A DNA stretch of 14,552 bases from Desulfurococcaceae archaeon UBA285. GTDB taxonomy: Archaea; Thermoproteota; Thermoprotei_A; Sulfolobales; Desulfurococcaceae. The position numbers and the translations under genes are program-made. Under the pieces are notes generated by a model. The model was not told where the DNA came from. It worked only from the letters and a program-made list of their open reading frames with translations, and did not search any database. The first letter of the stretch is position 1; each line of letters begins with the position of its first letter. Below are positions 6,885-13,489 of the stretch, in pieces. The stretch lies in assembly GCA_002495025.1 (NCBI GenBank), contig DADP01000039.1, positions 1 through 14,552 on the forward strand, given 5' to 3'.

Positions 6885-8026
6885 AATTTAACCTCTAATT
6901 CACTATAGTCGACTGGGTATACTAATTGTTTAATAACTAAGTATAAACCTATATGTGCTTCTAGTTTAATGGTTTCTCCACGTGAGAGAGAAACCTTTGA
7001 ATCCAACGCGTTGAATTCACCTGTAACTAGTGATTTTACTTTGATAAAACCCTTGAATGGCGAGAAATACGAGTAGTTGATTCCATGGATGTCAGTGTTT
7101 AAACTGACCTCTCTCACTCTCAGGCCAGCCTTCATATTCAAACTATTTCCAAATCTTGAAAGCCTACTAGTATCCATTGTAACAGCTTTATCTATTTTAA
7201 TACAGACTTCGTTTAGTAATTCATCTAGATAAGTTGAATCAATTGCCTCGTAAATAATGGGTTTTCTCGATTTATCGACTTCTTTCTTTACTACAATACC
7301 CTTTACACGTGCTTTTTCCAGTACTCTCCGTCTCAATCCATATTCACTCTGTGTGAATAGAATTGAGCCTCTGAGAGATGGAAACATTCTATCTCTATCT
7401 AATCCCTCACAAGACACGTAGTCTGCAATTGCTCTTCTAGCTTCTCTTGAAAGCAAGTATACTTGCTCATCCAACACTCTAACGTGAAAGCCTCTATTAC
7501 CAGAAAAGTATACCTTTATATTGGAAAACCCGTATTCCAATGTAAGAATCTCTACTAGTGACAATACATCTTGCCAAGCCTTCTCAATACAAGTCCAGTC
7601 GAGAAACGAATACTCTACTGGTTTACCACCCATACGACATGATTCTACTTCCTCTTGGTAGATTTCACCCGTTGACGGGCAAATCCATATCTTTTTTTCG
7701 CAACCAGGGTATTTGTCTGCATCAATATCAAATATTAACTCCGAGCCCTCCCATCCCTTATCCTCCATTTTGCTAGCATCTGGTGTAGTATACAGTGCAG
7801 AAGAGTAATACAGGTGTAGTGGTGTTTTTTGTTTAGTAATATACTCGTATAAAAGATTCATGTAGGGAAAAGCCAAGTGTCTTATGTACACGCCGTCTTC
7901 AAGGCTTTCTAGTGCTATTTCCCTCTTGTGTAACATACTGGGTTCTTCTAAGGGCTTTCTAGCATAGTATTCACGAATAATGTTCTTTAAAAACACTGTT
8001 CGATTAATCTGTTCTCGGCGCGACAT
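6881..8026 (-). CDS. priS: DNA primase, catalytic small subunit PriS (p41)
   Basis: Makes primers for DNA replication together with PriL. From the ATG at 8026 it has 381 residues, near the usual length. Visible features: the N-terminal FLKNIIREYYARKP and REIAL...YIRHLAF typical of the family; the catalytic pair in FDIDADKYPGC (Asp100, Asp102); cysteines after it (109, 116, 130) of the zinc knuckle; SGNRGFH (175-181); and the third catalytic aspartate in VTMDTSRLSR (Asp285). The block that usually reads SLHGKTGL is SLNMKAGL here, with His replaced by Asn297 while the Lys is kept. The frame is open to a TTG at 8059, but the 11 extra residues have no family match. The start overlaps pcna by 23 bases; GGAGGGGG lies about 14 bases upstream, somewhat far. 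Confidence 0.93.
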   Translation of the reverse strand: MSRREQINRTVFLKNIIREYYARKPLEEPSMLHKREIALESLEDGVYIRHLAFPYMNLLYEYITKQKTPLHLYYSSALYTTPDASKMEDKGWEGSELIFDIDADKYPGCEKKIWICPSTGEIYQEEVESCRMGGKPVEYSFLDWTCIEKAWQDVLSLVEILTLEYGFSNIKVYFSGNRGFHVRVLDEQVYLLSREARRAIADYVSCEGLDRDRMFPSLRGSILFTQSEYGLRRRVLEKARVKGIVVKKEVDKSRKPIIYEAIDSTYLDELLNEVCIKIDKAVTMDTSRLSRFGNSLNMKAGLRVREVSLNTDIHGINYSYFSPFKGFIKVKSLVTGEFNALDSKVSLSRGETIKLEAHIGLYLVIKQLVYPVDYSELEVKL

Positions 8027-8762
8027 AGAATAGCAACAATCCCCCTCCTGGTAGGTCAAAGACGAGTTTTAAGGGTGTTTCTACGCCGAGACTCAGCGAG
8101 AGTGTTTCTGAAGCCTGCGAGGCGGCCGCTATATCTGACAGGTATTCAATAGTATATTTCGACCTTGCCTCACCAGTTGATTCATATTCAATAAGTGCTC
8201 CAGACGAACCACTCAATACTATTTCTGCCTCGGCTATCTCGCTCTCTGCTTTAACGTAGAGTGTATCAGAGTTTTCAGGTGCATAGAACTCTACAGCATC
8301 ACTAATAGCTTCTAATTCTTTAATAACATCTTTAAACAACTTGGGTAAGATTTTACACTTAAATGTCTCTTCAAAGCTTATCTCTGGTAGCTCCTGGTAT
8401 GGTAATTCAATACTTGGAAGAATAAACCTCCTCGAACCCTTACCTTCGAGGTAAACTCCTATTCTACCAGCCTGTTGGAATTCCAATACTAATTCATCTC
8501 CCTTCTTTGCTCTCCTCAATACTTTTGCTAAATCCTCCATGTTAACGCCGAGAGTAACTTCTCTTGGAACCTCGAATTCGTAGAATGCACTTGCCGGAAT
8601 GAAGAAGTCTACTAGTGCTACTCCAGATGGATCCATAGCTTTGAGTCTCAATCCTTCCTCGTTTATTTTAAAACTAGCTTCTTCTATTATCTTTGATATT
8701 GCAACAATTGAATACTTCCACACAGATGCCTCTCTAAATTTGAGCCTCAAATAATTCACCAT
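8004..8762 (-). CDS. pcna: DNA polymerase sliding clamp, PCNA
   Basis: A ring-forming processivity factor for DNA polymerase and a platform for ligase, Fen1 and other PIP-box proteins. At 252 residues it has the two-domain clamp length. Recognisable parts: EEASFKINEEGLRLKAMDPSGVALVDFFIPASAF in the first domain (here split by my own limit: EEGLRLKAMDPS, VALVDFFIPA), the inter-domain connector, and the C-terminal LKLVFDLPGGGLLLFYVAPR, where PIP-box partners bind. Crenarchaea often have three PCNA paralogues forming a heterotrimer; which one this is cannot be told, but the place next to priS and gins15 matches a Sulfolobus arrangement. No ribosome-binding site precedes the ATG; an A/T box lies about 29 bases upstream, suggesting a nearly leaderless mRNA. 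Confidence 0.95.
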   Translation of the reverse strand: MVNYLRLKFREASVWKYSIVAISKIIEEASFKINEEGLRLKAMDPSGVALVDFFIPASAFYEFEVPREVTLGVNMEDLAKVLRRAKKGDELVLEFQQAGRIGVYLEGKGSRRFILPSIELPYQELPEISFEETFKCKILPKLFKDVIKELEAISDAVEFYAPENSDTLYVKAESEIAEAEIVLSGSSGALIEYESTGEARSKYTIEYLSDIAAASQASETLSLSLGVETPLKLVFDLPGGGLLLFYVAPRTD

Positions 8763-8786
8763 TTTATATTATACTCTAGAGAGATG

Positions 8787-8796
8787 TTTTAATATT
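8787..8796 (-). promoter_or_regulatory. Internal TATA box before pcna
   Basis: On the - strand this reads AATATTAAAA, centred about 29 bases before the pcna ATG, in the only sizeable gap (55 bases) of the superoperon. With a start site 24-27 bases downstream, the transcript would begin within a few bases of the ATG, which fits the lack of a ribosome-binding site there. It would allow pcna-priS-gins15 to be expressed apart from the upstream genes. Confidence 0.5.
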
Positions 8797-8817
8797 AATC
8801 ACAATAGTTTATCAACA

Positions 8818-9159
8818 CTACTCGTATTCTCTCCAGACAAAGCCGCATTTAACACACTTATAGAACCTTGTTGGTGGTTCATCAGCTGCTCTTGTCTGTA
8901 TAACCCAGTAGTAGGCTTCATGTGCACCACACTTTTTACATGTTACTTCTCTAGTTATTGGGAGTTTGGACACGTCGACTTGGCCGTCTAAAATAATTGT
9001 TTTCTCCTTAGCGCTGTGTTCTATCTTACTCGTTATCTTCATAGATGCAGTATTATTTGCTTCTATTTTATATCCACATCTACTACAAACCATTACTGTT
9101 TTTCCATTTTCTTTAGCAGGTTTCATTATTCCTCCACATCTAGGGCATATTTTAACCAT
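8818..9159 (-). CDS. tfs: Transcription factor S (TFS, RNA polymerase cleavage factor)
   Basis: Stimulates the RNA cleavage activity of stalled RNA polymerase, like TFIIS in eukaryotes, and resembles the Rpb9/RpoM subunit. The 113-residue protein has two zinc ribbons: N-terminal Cys5, Cys8, Cys25, Cys28 (KICPRCGG, CSRCGY) and C-terminal Cys74, Cys77, Cys102, Cys105 (CKKCG, CVKCG). The acidic hairpin that reaches the polymerase active site is intact in QTRAADEPPTRFYKC (Asp93, Glu94). I start at the ATG at 9159, five bases after GGTGG and two bases after the upstream stop; the frame continues to a GTG at 9171. Sequence and length fit the active TFS1-like form rather than an inhibitory paralogue. 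Confidence 0.95.
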   Translation of the reverse strand: MVKICPRCGGIMKPAKENGKTVMVCSRCGYKIEANNTASMKITSKIEHSAKEKTIILDGQVDVSKLPITREVTCKKCGAHEAYYWVIQTRAADEPPTRFYKCVKCGFVWREYE

Positions 9160-9161
9160 AA

Positions 9162-9539
9162 CTACCACCACGAATTGTTTTGTGAAACAACATCTACGAT
9201 AAGCTCTATATCACTAGGCATAATTAAGCCCCTTTTATCTAGTAGACGCGATAAAAGCTCAACTAGTCTACAATGAGTGTTTTTCAATAATATCTCATCA
9301 CTGCCTTCAACTACTTTAAACCCTGGTAGAGAAAACAATGCATCGTATTTACTTGTTTTACAGGGTAATACGTAGGTTACCTCGTTAATAGTTTTCATTT
9401 TCTCTATGAGAACACGGCTTAAATTGTATACTCTACTCTCTACAATAAACAATTCCTCGAGGAATAAACGCCTATATGTAGCAAATACCGCGTAGTATTC
9501 TCCAATTACATATGTTAAAATCCGTGCTTCTAGTTTCAT
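9162..9539 (-). CDS. Unrecognised 125-residue protein between rpo11 and tfs
   Basis: I do not recognise this family. The protein is probably soluble and alpha-beta: a first half rich in Tyr, Phe and Glu (EYYAVFATYRRLFLEELF, then VYNLSRVLIEKMK), a strand VTYVLPC, and a C-terminal helix VELLSRLLDKRG followed by MPSDIELIVDVV. Cysteines are few (60, 90) and do not form a metal site. The ATG overlaps the rpo11 stop as ATGA, and the last codons (TGG TGG TAG) provide the GGTGG ribosome-binding site of tfs, so it is locked into the operon on both sides. A role with RNA polymerase or tRNA modification is possible from context only. I compared it with Pcc1 and did not find the expected pattern. Confidence 0.72.
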   Translation of the reverse strand: MKLEARILTYVIGEYYAVFATYRRLFLEELFIVESRVYNLSRVLIEKMKTINEVTYVLPCKTSKYDALFSLPGFKVVEGSDEILLKNTHCRLVELLSRLLDKRGLIMPSDIELIVDVVSQNNSWW

Positions 9540-9820
9540 TCTTGTCCCAGGGATTCCTCAACGAGTTTTCTAAATTCTACTACTTCGCTTCTTAGTTTAT
9601 CAAGTATTTCTTTTAATACACGGGATAAGTCGTTGCCTTCTTTGACGATAATTGTAAACTCCATTATGTCTTTTAGTGGGTGGGGTATTCTATATGATGC
9701 ATACTCTACACCTGGGTGTTTCAATGCTTCTTTCATTAATAGATTTCCTAGTGTATGGTCTTCTCCCTTAATTTCTAAAACTAGTTCCCTCTCTGTTTTA
9801 GAAACTATTTTTATCTCCAT
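9536..9820 (-). CDS. rpo11: DNA-directed RNA polymerase subunit Rpo11 (RpoL)
   Basis: A small assembly-platform subunit of archaeal RNA polymerase that pairs with Rpo3, like Rpb11 with Rpb3 or the bacterial alpha dimer. The 94-residue sequence has the hallmark GEDHTLGNLLMKEALKHPGV, then YRIPHPL and a C-terminal helix (SRVLKEILDKLRSEV). The ATG at 9820 lies six bases after GAGGTG; a GTG at 9829 overlaps that site and is unlikely. There are 26 bases between the upstream DUF2067-like stop and this start. Its stop overlaps the next start by four bases. Confidence 0.95.
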   Translation of the reverse strand: MEIKIVSKTERELVLEIKGEDHTLGNLLMKEALKHPGVEYASYRIPHPLKDIMEFTIIVKEGNDLSRVLKEILDKLRSEVVEFRKLVEESLGQE

Positions 9821-9846
9821 AAAGCACACCTCGATACAAGTTCATA

Positions 9847-10464
9847 TTATCTTCTAGTGCTTTTTAAAAACACGTCTAGTGCACTACGCCAATCACGTGT
9901 CACAATATATTTACCACTCTCGTTTTGAGATAGTAGTCCCTGCTCTAGTGACTCTTTAACTATTTCATCAATTGATAAACCCGTGATAATACAGAGAGCT
10001 ACTATGTAATTCCTCGTCGATGTATTGCCCGCTACACGAGAAGCTTCATTGTTTAAATCAGCTGTTTTCTCTGCTAGTCTAACTACTTCTTCAAACGATG
10101 CATTTGTAGCTAGCTGGTTTTCACCCTCAAGTAAGTCTGCATAGTAGTTTAGTCTTTTCAATACTTCTATTAGAACTCTTGGTGGAAAAGTCTTTTTAAT
10201 CATTTTGGTTATTAAGTCGACGCTATACTTTCTAACTCCACTCTTCCTCGTGATTTCTTTTAGTGGGCCGACGAGTCTTTTTATTTCAAACCATAACTCC
10301 TTTACATCTGATTCATAACCATAAACTTCTATTAACAATCCTTTTTCAGTTACATCGAAAGACGCGTAGTTTACAGATGGCATTTTTTCTTTCAACAACT
10401 CGTATAGTTTAAAACACTCGTCTTCTCTACAGGGAACAAATAGTTTTCTTTTAACGAGAGGCAA
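9847..10464 (-). CDS. DUF2067-like archaeal protein
   Basis: A 205-residue protein that I place, by its layout, in the archaeal DUF2067 group of unknown function. It has an N-terminal alpha-beta part resembling a small RNA-binding fold (KLFVPCREDECFKLYELL, then LLIEVYGYESDVKELWFEIK), a central basic segment ending in FPPRVLIEVL (93-102), and a helical C-terminal half with a short winged-helix-like end (LSIDEIVKESLEQGLL, GKYIVTRDWRSALDVF). The start is TTG at 10464; GAGGTGA made from the end of csl4 lies just upstream. Four bases separate it from csl4. The steady place beside csl4 and rpo11 suggests RNA metabolism, but this is inference. The family assignment is from memory of its pattern and not certain. 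Confidence 0.65.
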   Translation of the reverse strand: MPLVKRKLFVPCREDECFKLYELLKEKMPSVNYASFDVTEKGLLIEVYGYESDVKELWFEIKRLVGPLKEITRKSGVRKYSVDLITKMIKKTFPPRVLIEVLKRLNYYADLLEGENQLATNASFEEVVRLAEKTADLNNEASRVAGNTSTRNYIVALCIITGLSIDEIVKESLEQGLLSQNESGKYIVTRDWRSALDVFLKSTRR

Positions 10465-10468
10465 TCAC

Positions 10469-11023
10469 TCACCTCAATACATATAAATATCCAACAGCTA
10501 ATTTTCTCTTCTCCTGTCTCCCACACGATTTACATACTAGATATCCAGCTTGGTGTAGGTAAAGTGTTCCACCACAATTTGAACACTGAGCTGTTAATAC
10601 ACCTGTTGATGGTTCTTTAATTGATAATAAATATGGCGGAGTAGAATTCAATACCCTTGCTTTGACTATATCGCCTGGTCTAACATAGTCTAGTAGACTA
10701 GTAATATATTCACTAGTTATTTGTGAAATATGTAGTAGTCCTACGGCTTCTACTCTAGTGTTTTGATCTTGCGTACTATAAATTTTTACAATTGCCACTT
10801 CGTCAGAAGCACTTGTAACCAATCCTTCAACAATACTATTTGGTTTTAGAGTCAACTCTCTTTTAACTAGTGGTTTTACATCAATATTCTTTTTATACCT
10901 GTCTAGCGTGGCGAGACCTATTATCGTTGACCTTATATAGCCCTTTCCATCAATATATGCTCCTCTAATTGGAATGGCTTCCTCCTCTGTTGCCAGTACT
11001 TCGCCTGGAACTACAAAACTCAT
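10469..11023 (-). CDS. csl4: Exosome RNA-binding subunit Csl4
   Basis: A cap subunit of the archaeal RNA exosome that binds substrate RNA and can recruit DnaG to the complex. The 184 residues show all three Csl4 domains: an N-terminal beta domain (FVVPGEVLATEEEAIPIRGAYI split here as VPGEVLATEEE), an S1 domain (~60-138: GLVTSASDEVAIVKI, GLLHISQIT, VRPGDIVKARVL) and a C-terminal zinc ribbon with Cys147, Cys150, Cys164 and Cys167 (CSNCGG, CKSCGR). ATG is two bases after the METTL5-like stop, with AAGGTG from the last codons of that gene as the ribosome-binding site. The last codons of csl4 in turn carry the site for the next gene. Confidence 0.94.
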   Translation of the reverse strand: MSFVVPGEVLATEEEAIPIRGAYIDGKGYIRSTIIGLATLDRYKKNIDVKPLVKRELTLKPNSIVEGLVTSASDEVAIVKIYSTQDQNTRVEAVGLLHISQITSEYITSLLDYVRPGDIVKARVLNSTPPYLLSIKEPSTGVLTAQCSNCGGTLYLHQAGYLVCKSCGRQEKRKLAVGYLYVLR

Positions 11024-11025
11024 TT

Positions 11026-11691
11026 CTACAACACCTTTTTCTCCAAGCCTATAAACAGTGTTTTTACCCTGTAGATTCTACGTTTATGCCTACTATAAAT
11101 CATTGGTATTTGAAAATCCAGTATTTCAAACCATGCTATTTCAAATCCATATTTACTAGCTAGAGACTTAATAATTTCAACCAGGCCCTCAGAATACTTG
11201 TGAAAACTGTAGACAACACCTGCACTTGCAACTGCTACTTGTAGAAAATCAAGGTCTAGTCCCCTATTCTCTCTATAAACCCCAAATGGGGGATTCATTA
11301 ATACAACATCTACACCTGTAAAAACCATGTCTACAACATCTCCCATAATAAATATCAATCTATATACTAGCCCAGCGTAGTTTCTAGATACAAACTCTAT
11401 TGCAACAACCAGTAAATCCCAGTCGATATCTACACAAATACTTCTCCTAGCTCCTACTAGTAGAGTAGCTATTGACAATATACCAGTACCACACCCTAAA
11501 TCCAGTATTGTCGAGGACGCAGTCTTCTTCTTCATGTATAAAATCCACGCTGCATGAGCTGCTAGACTTGTTGGTGTTTGATATTGTTCAAGTTCTCTCT
11601 TGAACAATCTCGAGCCTGGAATCGTTGAATATGGAGATAAAAACATTTCTAGTTCTGATTTGCTTCTCGGCGTATTAATAGAGATCACCAT
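11026..11691 (-). CDS. METTL5-like RNA adenine-N6 methyltransferase
   Basis: A Rossmann-fold, SAM-dependent methyltransferase of 221 residues. The SAM-binding loop is LDLGCGTGIL (63-72), the acidic residue of motif II lies in CVDID, and the catalytic motif is NPPFG (133-137), the NPPF signature of adenine-N6 methylases. EQYQTP (35-40) near the N terminus and VYSFHK (160-165) are typical of METTL5 and its archaeal relatives. Human METTL5 methylates an adenosine of 18S rRNA; an rRNA target here is an inference. The METTL5 partner TRMT112 is not in the window. The ATG overlaps the dph2 stop by seven bases (ATGGTGA). Confidence 0.85.
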   Translation of the reverse strand: MVISINTPRSKSELEMFLSPYSTIPGSRLFKRELEQYQTPTSLAAHAAWILYMKKKTASSTILDLGCGTGILSIATLLVGARRSICVDIDWDLLVVAIEFVSRNYAGLVYRLIFIMGDVVDMVFTGVDVVLMNPPFGVYRENRGLDLDFLQVAVASAGVVYSFHKYSEGLVEIIKSLASKYGFEIAWFEILDFQIPMIYSRHKRRIYRVKTLFIGLEKKVL

Positions 11692-12710
11692 GGATAAATA
11701 TATCTATCTAAACCACGAACCATAGCTATAAACTCGCCGGGAGTTAAAACAGGCTTATAGAATTCATTCAAGTCGTCTATTGGTAGTCTAGGACAACTAG
11801 TTACAACATACAAGTCTAGTTTCAAAGCATCATCTATAGCTACAAGCCGGTTTACATCTAGATATCCAGCTGTAACTCTATATACTCTATAACCAGAATC
11901 CACGGCCAGTCTCTCAAGGTATTCAACTAGCTTCGGCCTATACTGTGCAAACCTAGCACCAATAATCAAGCCTAGTTTACTACCTGTATTTCTCGCTCTA
12001 TAGATCTCGTAGAATCTTCGTTTAAGTACTTTAACGGCTTCTTCACTCACACTCCAAACTCTATTCATATACGGGTCTATTCCTACTACTGGCTTAGAAG
12101 AAGAGAGCGCCAGGCCTAGTGGATGAAACACTCCTCCTACTACAACTAAGTGTGCATCAACTTCTCTATCATATACGAGTACATTGGAGTAGAAACAACC
12201 AAGTATTGGTTTACTCACATTGTATACTGTAAAACCACTACTCAGTAAATACTCAGCTATTTTACTCTTCAATTTAGATTCTACTAGACTCGAAGAAACT
12301 GTAATCCTATAATACTTGTTTTCTTCGAGTACTCTACGGAGATTAATGAAAAGACTTTCATCGACCACTCCATTATAGAATACTGGAAGGTATACTACAG
12401 GTATATTATTCCACTCATATTCTGCTAACTCGTATTTTTCGTGGCCAATGTGTACTATTAAATCAACACCTAGAACTACTGCTTCATCTACTGGTAGATC
12501 ACACGCTCCAAAACTCGGACTTGCAGATAGGTAGACTTCAACTCTCCTAGTAGAATCACTGAGGAATAGAGAGAGGCATTCATAAACATGTTTTAATCCA
12601 TCAGGTGCTTGGAGAAGTATTCTTAATGGCTTTTCAGTTTCTCTAAGTATTTTCAAGAGGGGGGCAATATATACTTCGTAGCTACCACAAGTTAAAAACT
12701 CTTGGTTCAA
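11685..12710 (-). CDS. dph2: Diphthamide biosynthesis enzyme Dph2
   Basis: A non-classical radical SAM enzyme that transfers the 3-amino-3-carboxypropyl group of SAM to a histidine of elongation factor aEF2, the first step of diphthamide formation. The 341 residues have three repeated domains, each giving one cysteine to the [4Fe-4S] cluster: Cys70 (FGACDLP), Cys172 (ILGCFYS) and Cys306 (VTSCPRLPIDD). All three ligands are present, so the enzyme should be active, in archaea as a homodimer. The start is TTG at 12710, nine bases after AAGGAG, and 17 bases after the uL16 stop. Confidence 0.94.
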   Translation of the reverse strand: MNQEFLTCGSYEVYIAPLLKILRETEKPLRILLQAPDGLKHVYECLSLFLSDSTRRVEVYLSASPSFGACDLPVDEAVVLGVDLIVHIGHEKYELAEYEWNNIPVVYLPVFYNGVVDESLFINLRRVLEENKYYRITVSSSLVESKLKSKIAEYLLSSGFTVYNVSKPILGCFYSNVLVYDREVDAHLVVVGGVFHPLGLALSSSKPVVGIDPYMNRVWSVSEEAVKVLKRRFYEIYRARNTGSKLGLIIGARFAQYRPKLVEYLERLAVDSGYRVYRVTAGYLDVNRLVAIDDALKLDLYVVTSCPRLPIDDLNEFYKPVLTPGEFIAMVRGLDRYIYPW

Positions 12711-12727
12711 TATGTTTTTCTCCTTGT

Positions 12728-13255
12728 CTAGCCAGCTGGTGGAAGACCTTCTTTTAAGGGTCTTACAACTATTCTCGTTGGCAATGGTAGTTTTGAAGCA
12801 GCTATTCTCAAAGCGTCTTTCGCCGCTGCCAAGTGGTTTTTAAAGACTCTTAATACAATGATTTCCTGGCCTGGATAGACTCTAGCAGCTGTTCCAACTG
12901 GTTTACCAAATGCTAATCTCATACCTTCTTGTAGACGGTCTGCACCAGCGAACGCTAGCATTTTGTTTTCACGTATAACGTGGTGTGGATATACTTTTAC
13001 CTTTAAGTAGTAGTTGTTTTCACCAGCTATTGTTGAAATCCTCTTTAATGCATTTACACGTGCTGATTCAAGCGCGTTGTGTCTAATTTGACCAGCTTCT
13101 TCTACAACTAATGCGAGTTCATAATCATAGTCTTTATGTATATCTCCCATTTCAAACTTGGTTATCTTTGGCATTGGAACTCCTGGAATATACTCTTTTC
13201 TAGTGTATGGCGGCCCACTAAACTTGGTATAACACCTAGCAGGCCTTAGAGGCAT
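12728..13255 (-). CDS. rpl10e: Large-subunit ribosomal protein uL16 (L10e)
   Basis: A ribosomal protein near the peptidyl-transferase centre and A-site tRNA. The 175 residues match the archaeal/eukaryotic L10e form: MPLRPARCYTKFSGPPYTRK, IPGVPMPKITKFEMGD, LAFAGADRLQEGMRLAFGKP with GTAARV (split at natural blocks), and the C-terminal basic segment ending LPLPTRIVVRPL. The ATG is eight bases after GAGGTG (13264-13269), a strong ribosome-binding site. It is the first gene of the - strand run that extends to 6372; its promoter shares a 121-base spacer with the divergent tRNA-Leu. Confidence 0.96.
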   Translation of the reverse strand: MPLRPARCYTKFSGPPYTRKEYIPGVPMPKITKFEMGDIHKDYDYELALVVEEAGQIRHNALESARVNALKRISTIAGENNYYLKVKVYPHHVIRENKMLAFAGADRLQEGMRLAFGKPVGTAARVYPGQEIIVLRVFKNHLAAAKDALRIAASKLPLPTRIVVRPLKEGLPPAG

Positions 13256-13290
13256 AGCTTAAACACCTCTTATTGATTTAACACGTCACC

Positions 13291-13300
13291 CCTTTTAAAT
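13291..13300 (-). promoter_or_regulatory. TATA box of the rpl10e superoperon
   Basis: On the - strand this reads ATTTAAAAGG, centred about 41 bases before the rpl10e ATG. A start site 24-27 bases downstream would give a leader of about 15 bases holding the GAGGTG site at 13264-13269. It is the best candidate for the main promoter of the eleven-gene run. Confidence 0.55.
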
Positions 13301-13337
13301 AGCTTTAACAAGCTACGCGGTAGACTCAATTAAACAT

Positions 13338-13346
13338 GATTAAAAG
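13338..13346 (+). promoter_or_regulatory. TATA box of tRNA-Leu
   Basis: GATTAAAAG, with its core 37 bases before the tRNA 5' end, the same spacing as the TTTAAAAA box of tRNA-Asp. Confidence 0.5.
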
Positions 13347-13376
13347 ACCCCTCTAAAACTAAATAGTATAATGGGT

Positions 13377-13480
13377 GCGGGGGTGCCCGAGCCTGGCCAA
13401 AGGGGGCGGACTCAAGATCCAATGGCCCAGGAGAGATCCGCTGGCGTAGGCCTGCGTGGGTTCAAATCCCACCCCCCGCA
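13377..13480 (+). tRNA. tRNA-Leu(CAA) with a 19-base anticodon-loop intron
   Basis: A class II tRNA folded by hand. Acceptor GCGGGGG (13377-13383) pairs with CCCCCGC (13473-13479), with discriminator A at 13480. A three-pair D stem CCC/GGG, a variable arm at about 13442-13455 and T arm GTGGG/CCCAC with loop TTCAAAT are present. The anticodon stem GCGGA (13406-13410) finds its partner TCCGC only at 13437-13441, so 19 extra bases lie in the loop. Removing 13417-13435 leaves the loop CTCAAGA, anticodon CAA, and an 85-base tRNA. The CCA end is not encoded. T-runs for termination, such as TTTTT at 13502-13506, fall inside the convergent radical SAM gene. Confidence 0.93.
13417..13435 (+). other. 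tRNA-Leu intron, after anticodon position 37
   Basis: Both proposed junctions read AG|A, at 13415-13417 and 13434-13436, as expected if the archaeal splicing endonuclease cuts two symmetric three-base bulges. CTC (13411-13413) can pair with GAG (13431-13433) between the bulges, followed by an A-G mismatch, so the bulge-helix-bulge is relaxed. Because AGATCC is repeated at both ends, the exact ends could slide by a few bases without changing the mature tRNA. Confidence 0.8.
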
Positions 13481-13489
13481 CTTTAACTC

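Noticed and set aside
9162..9539. KEOPS subunit Pcc1
   Set aside because: Too long, and it lacks the Pcc1 strand-helix pattern that ends in the LR(A/S)S-type motif.
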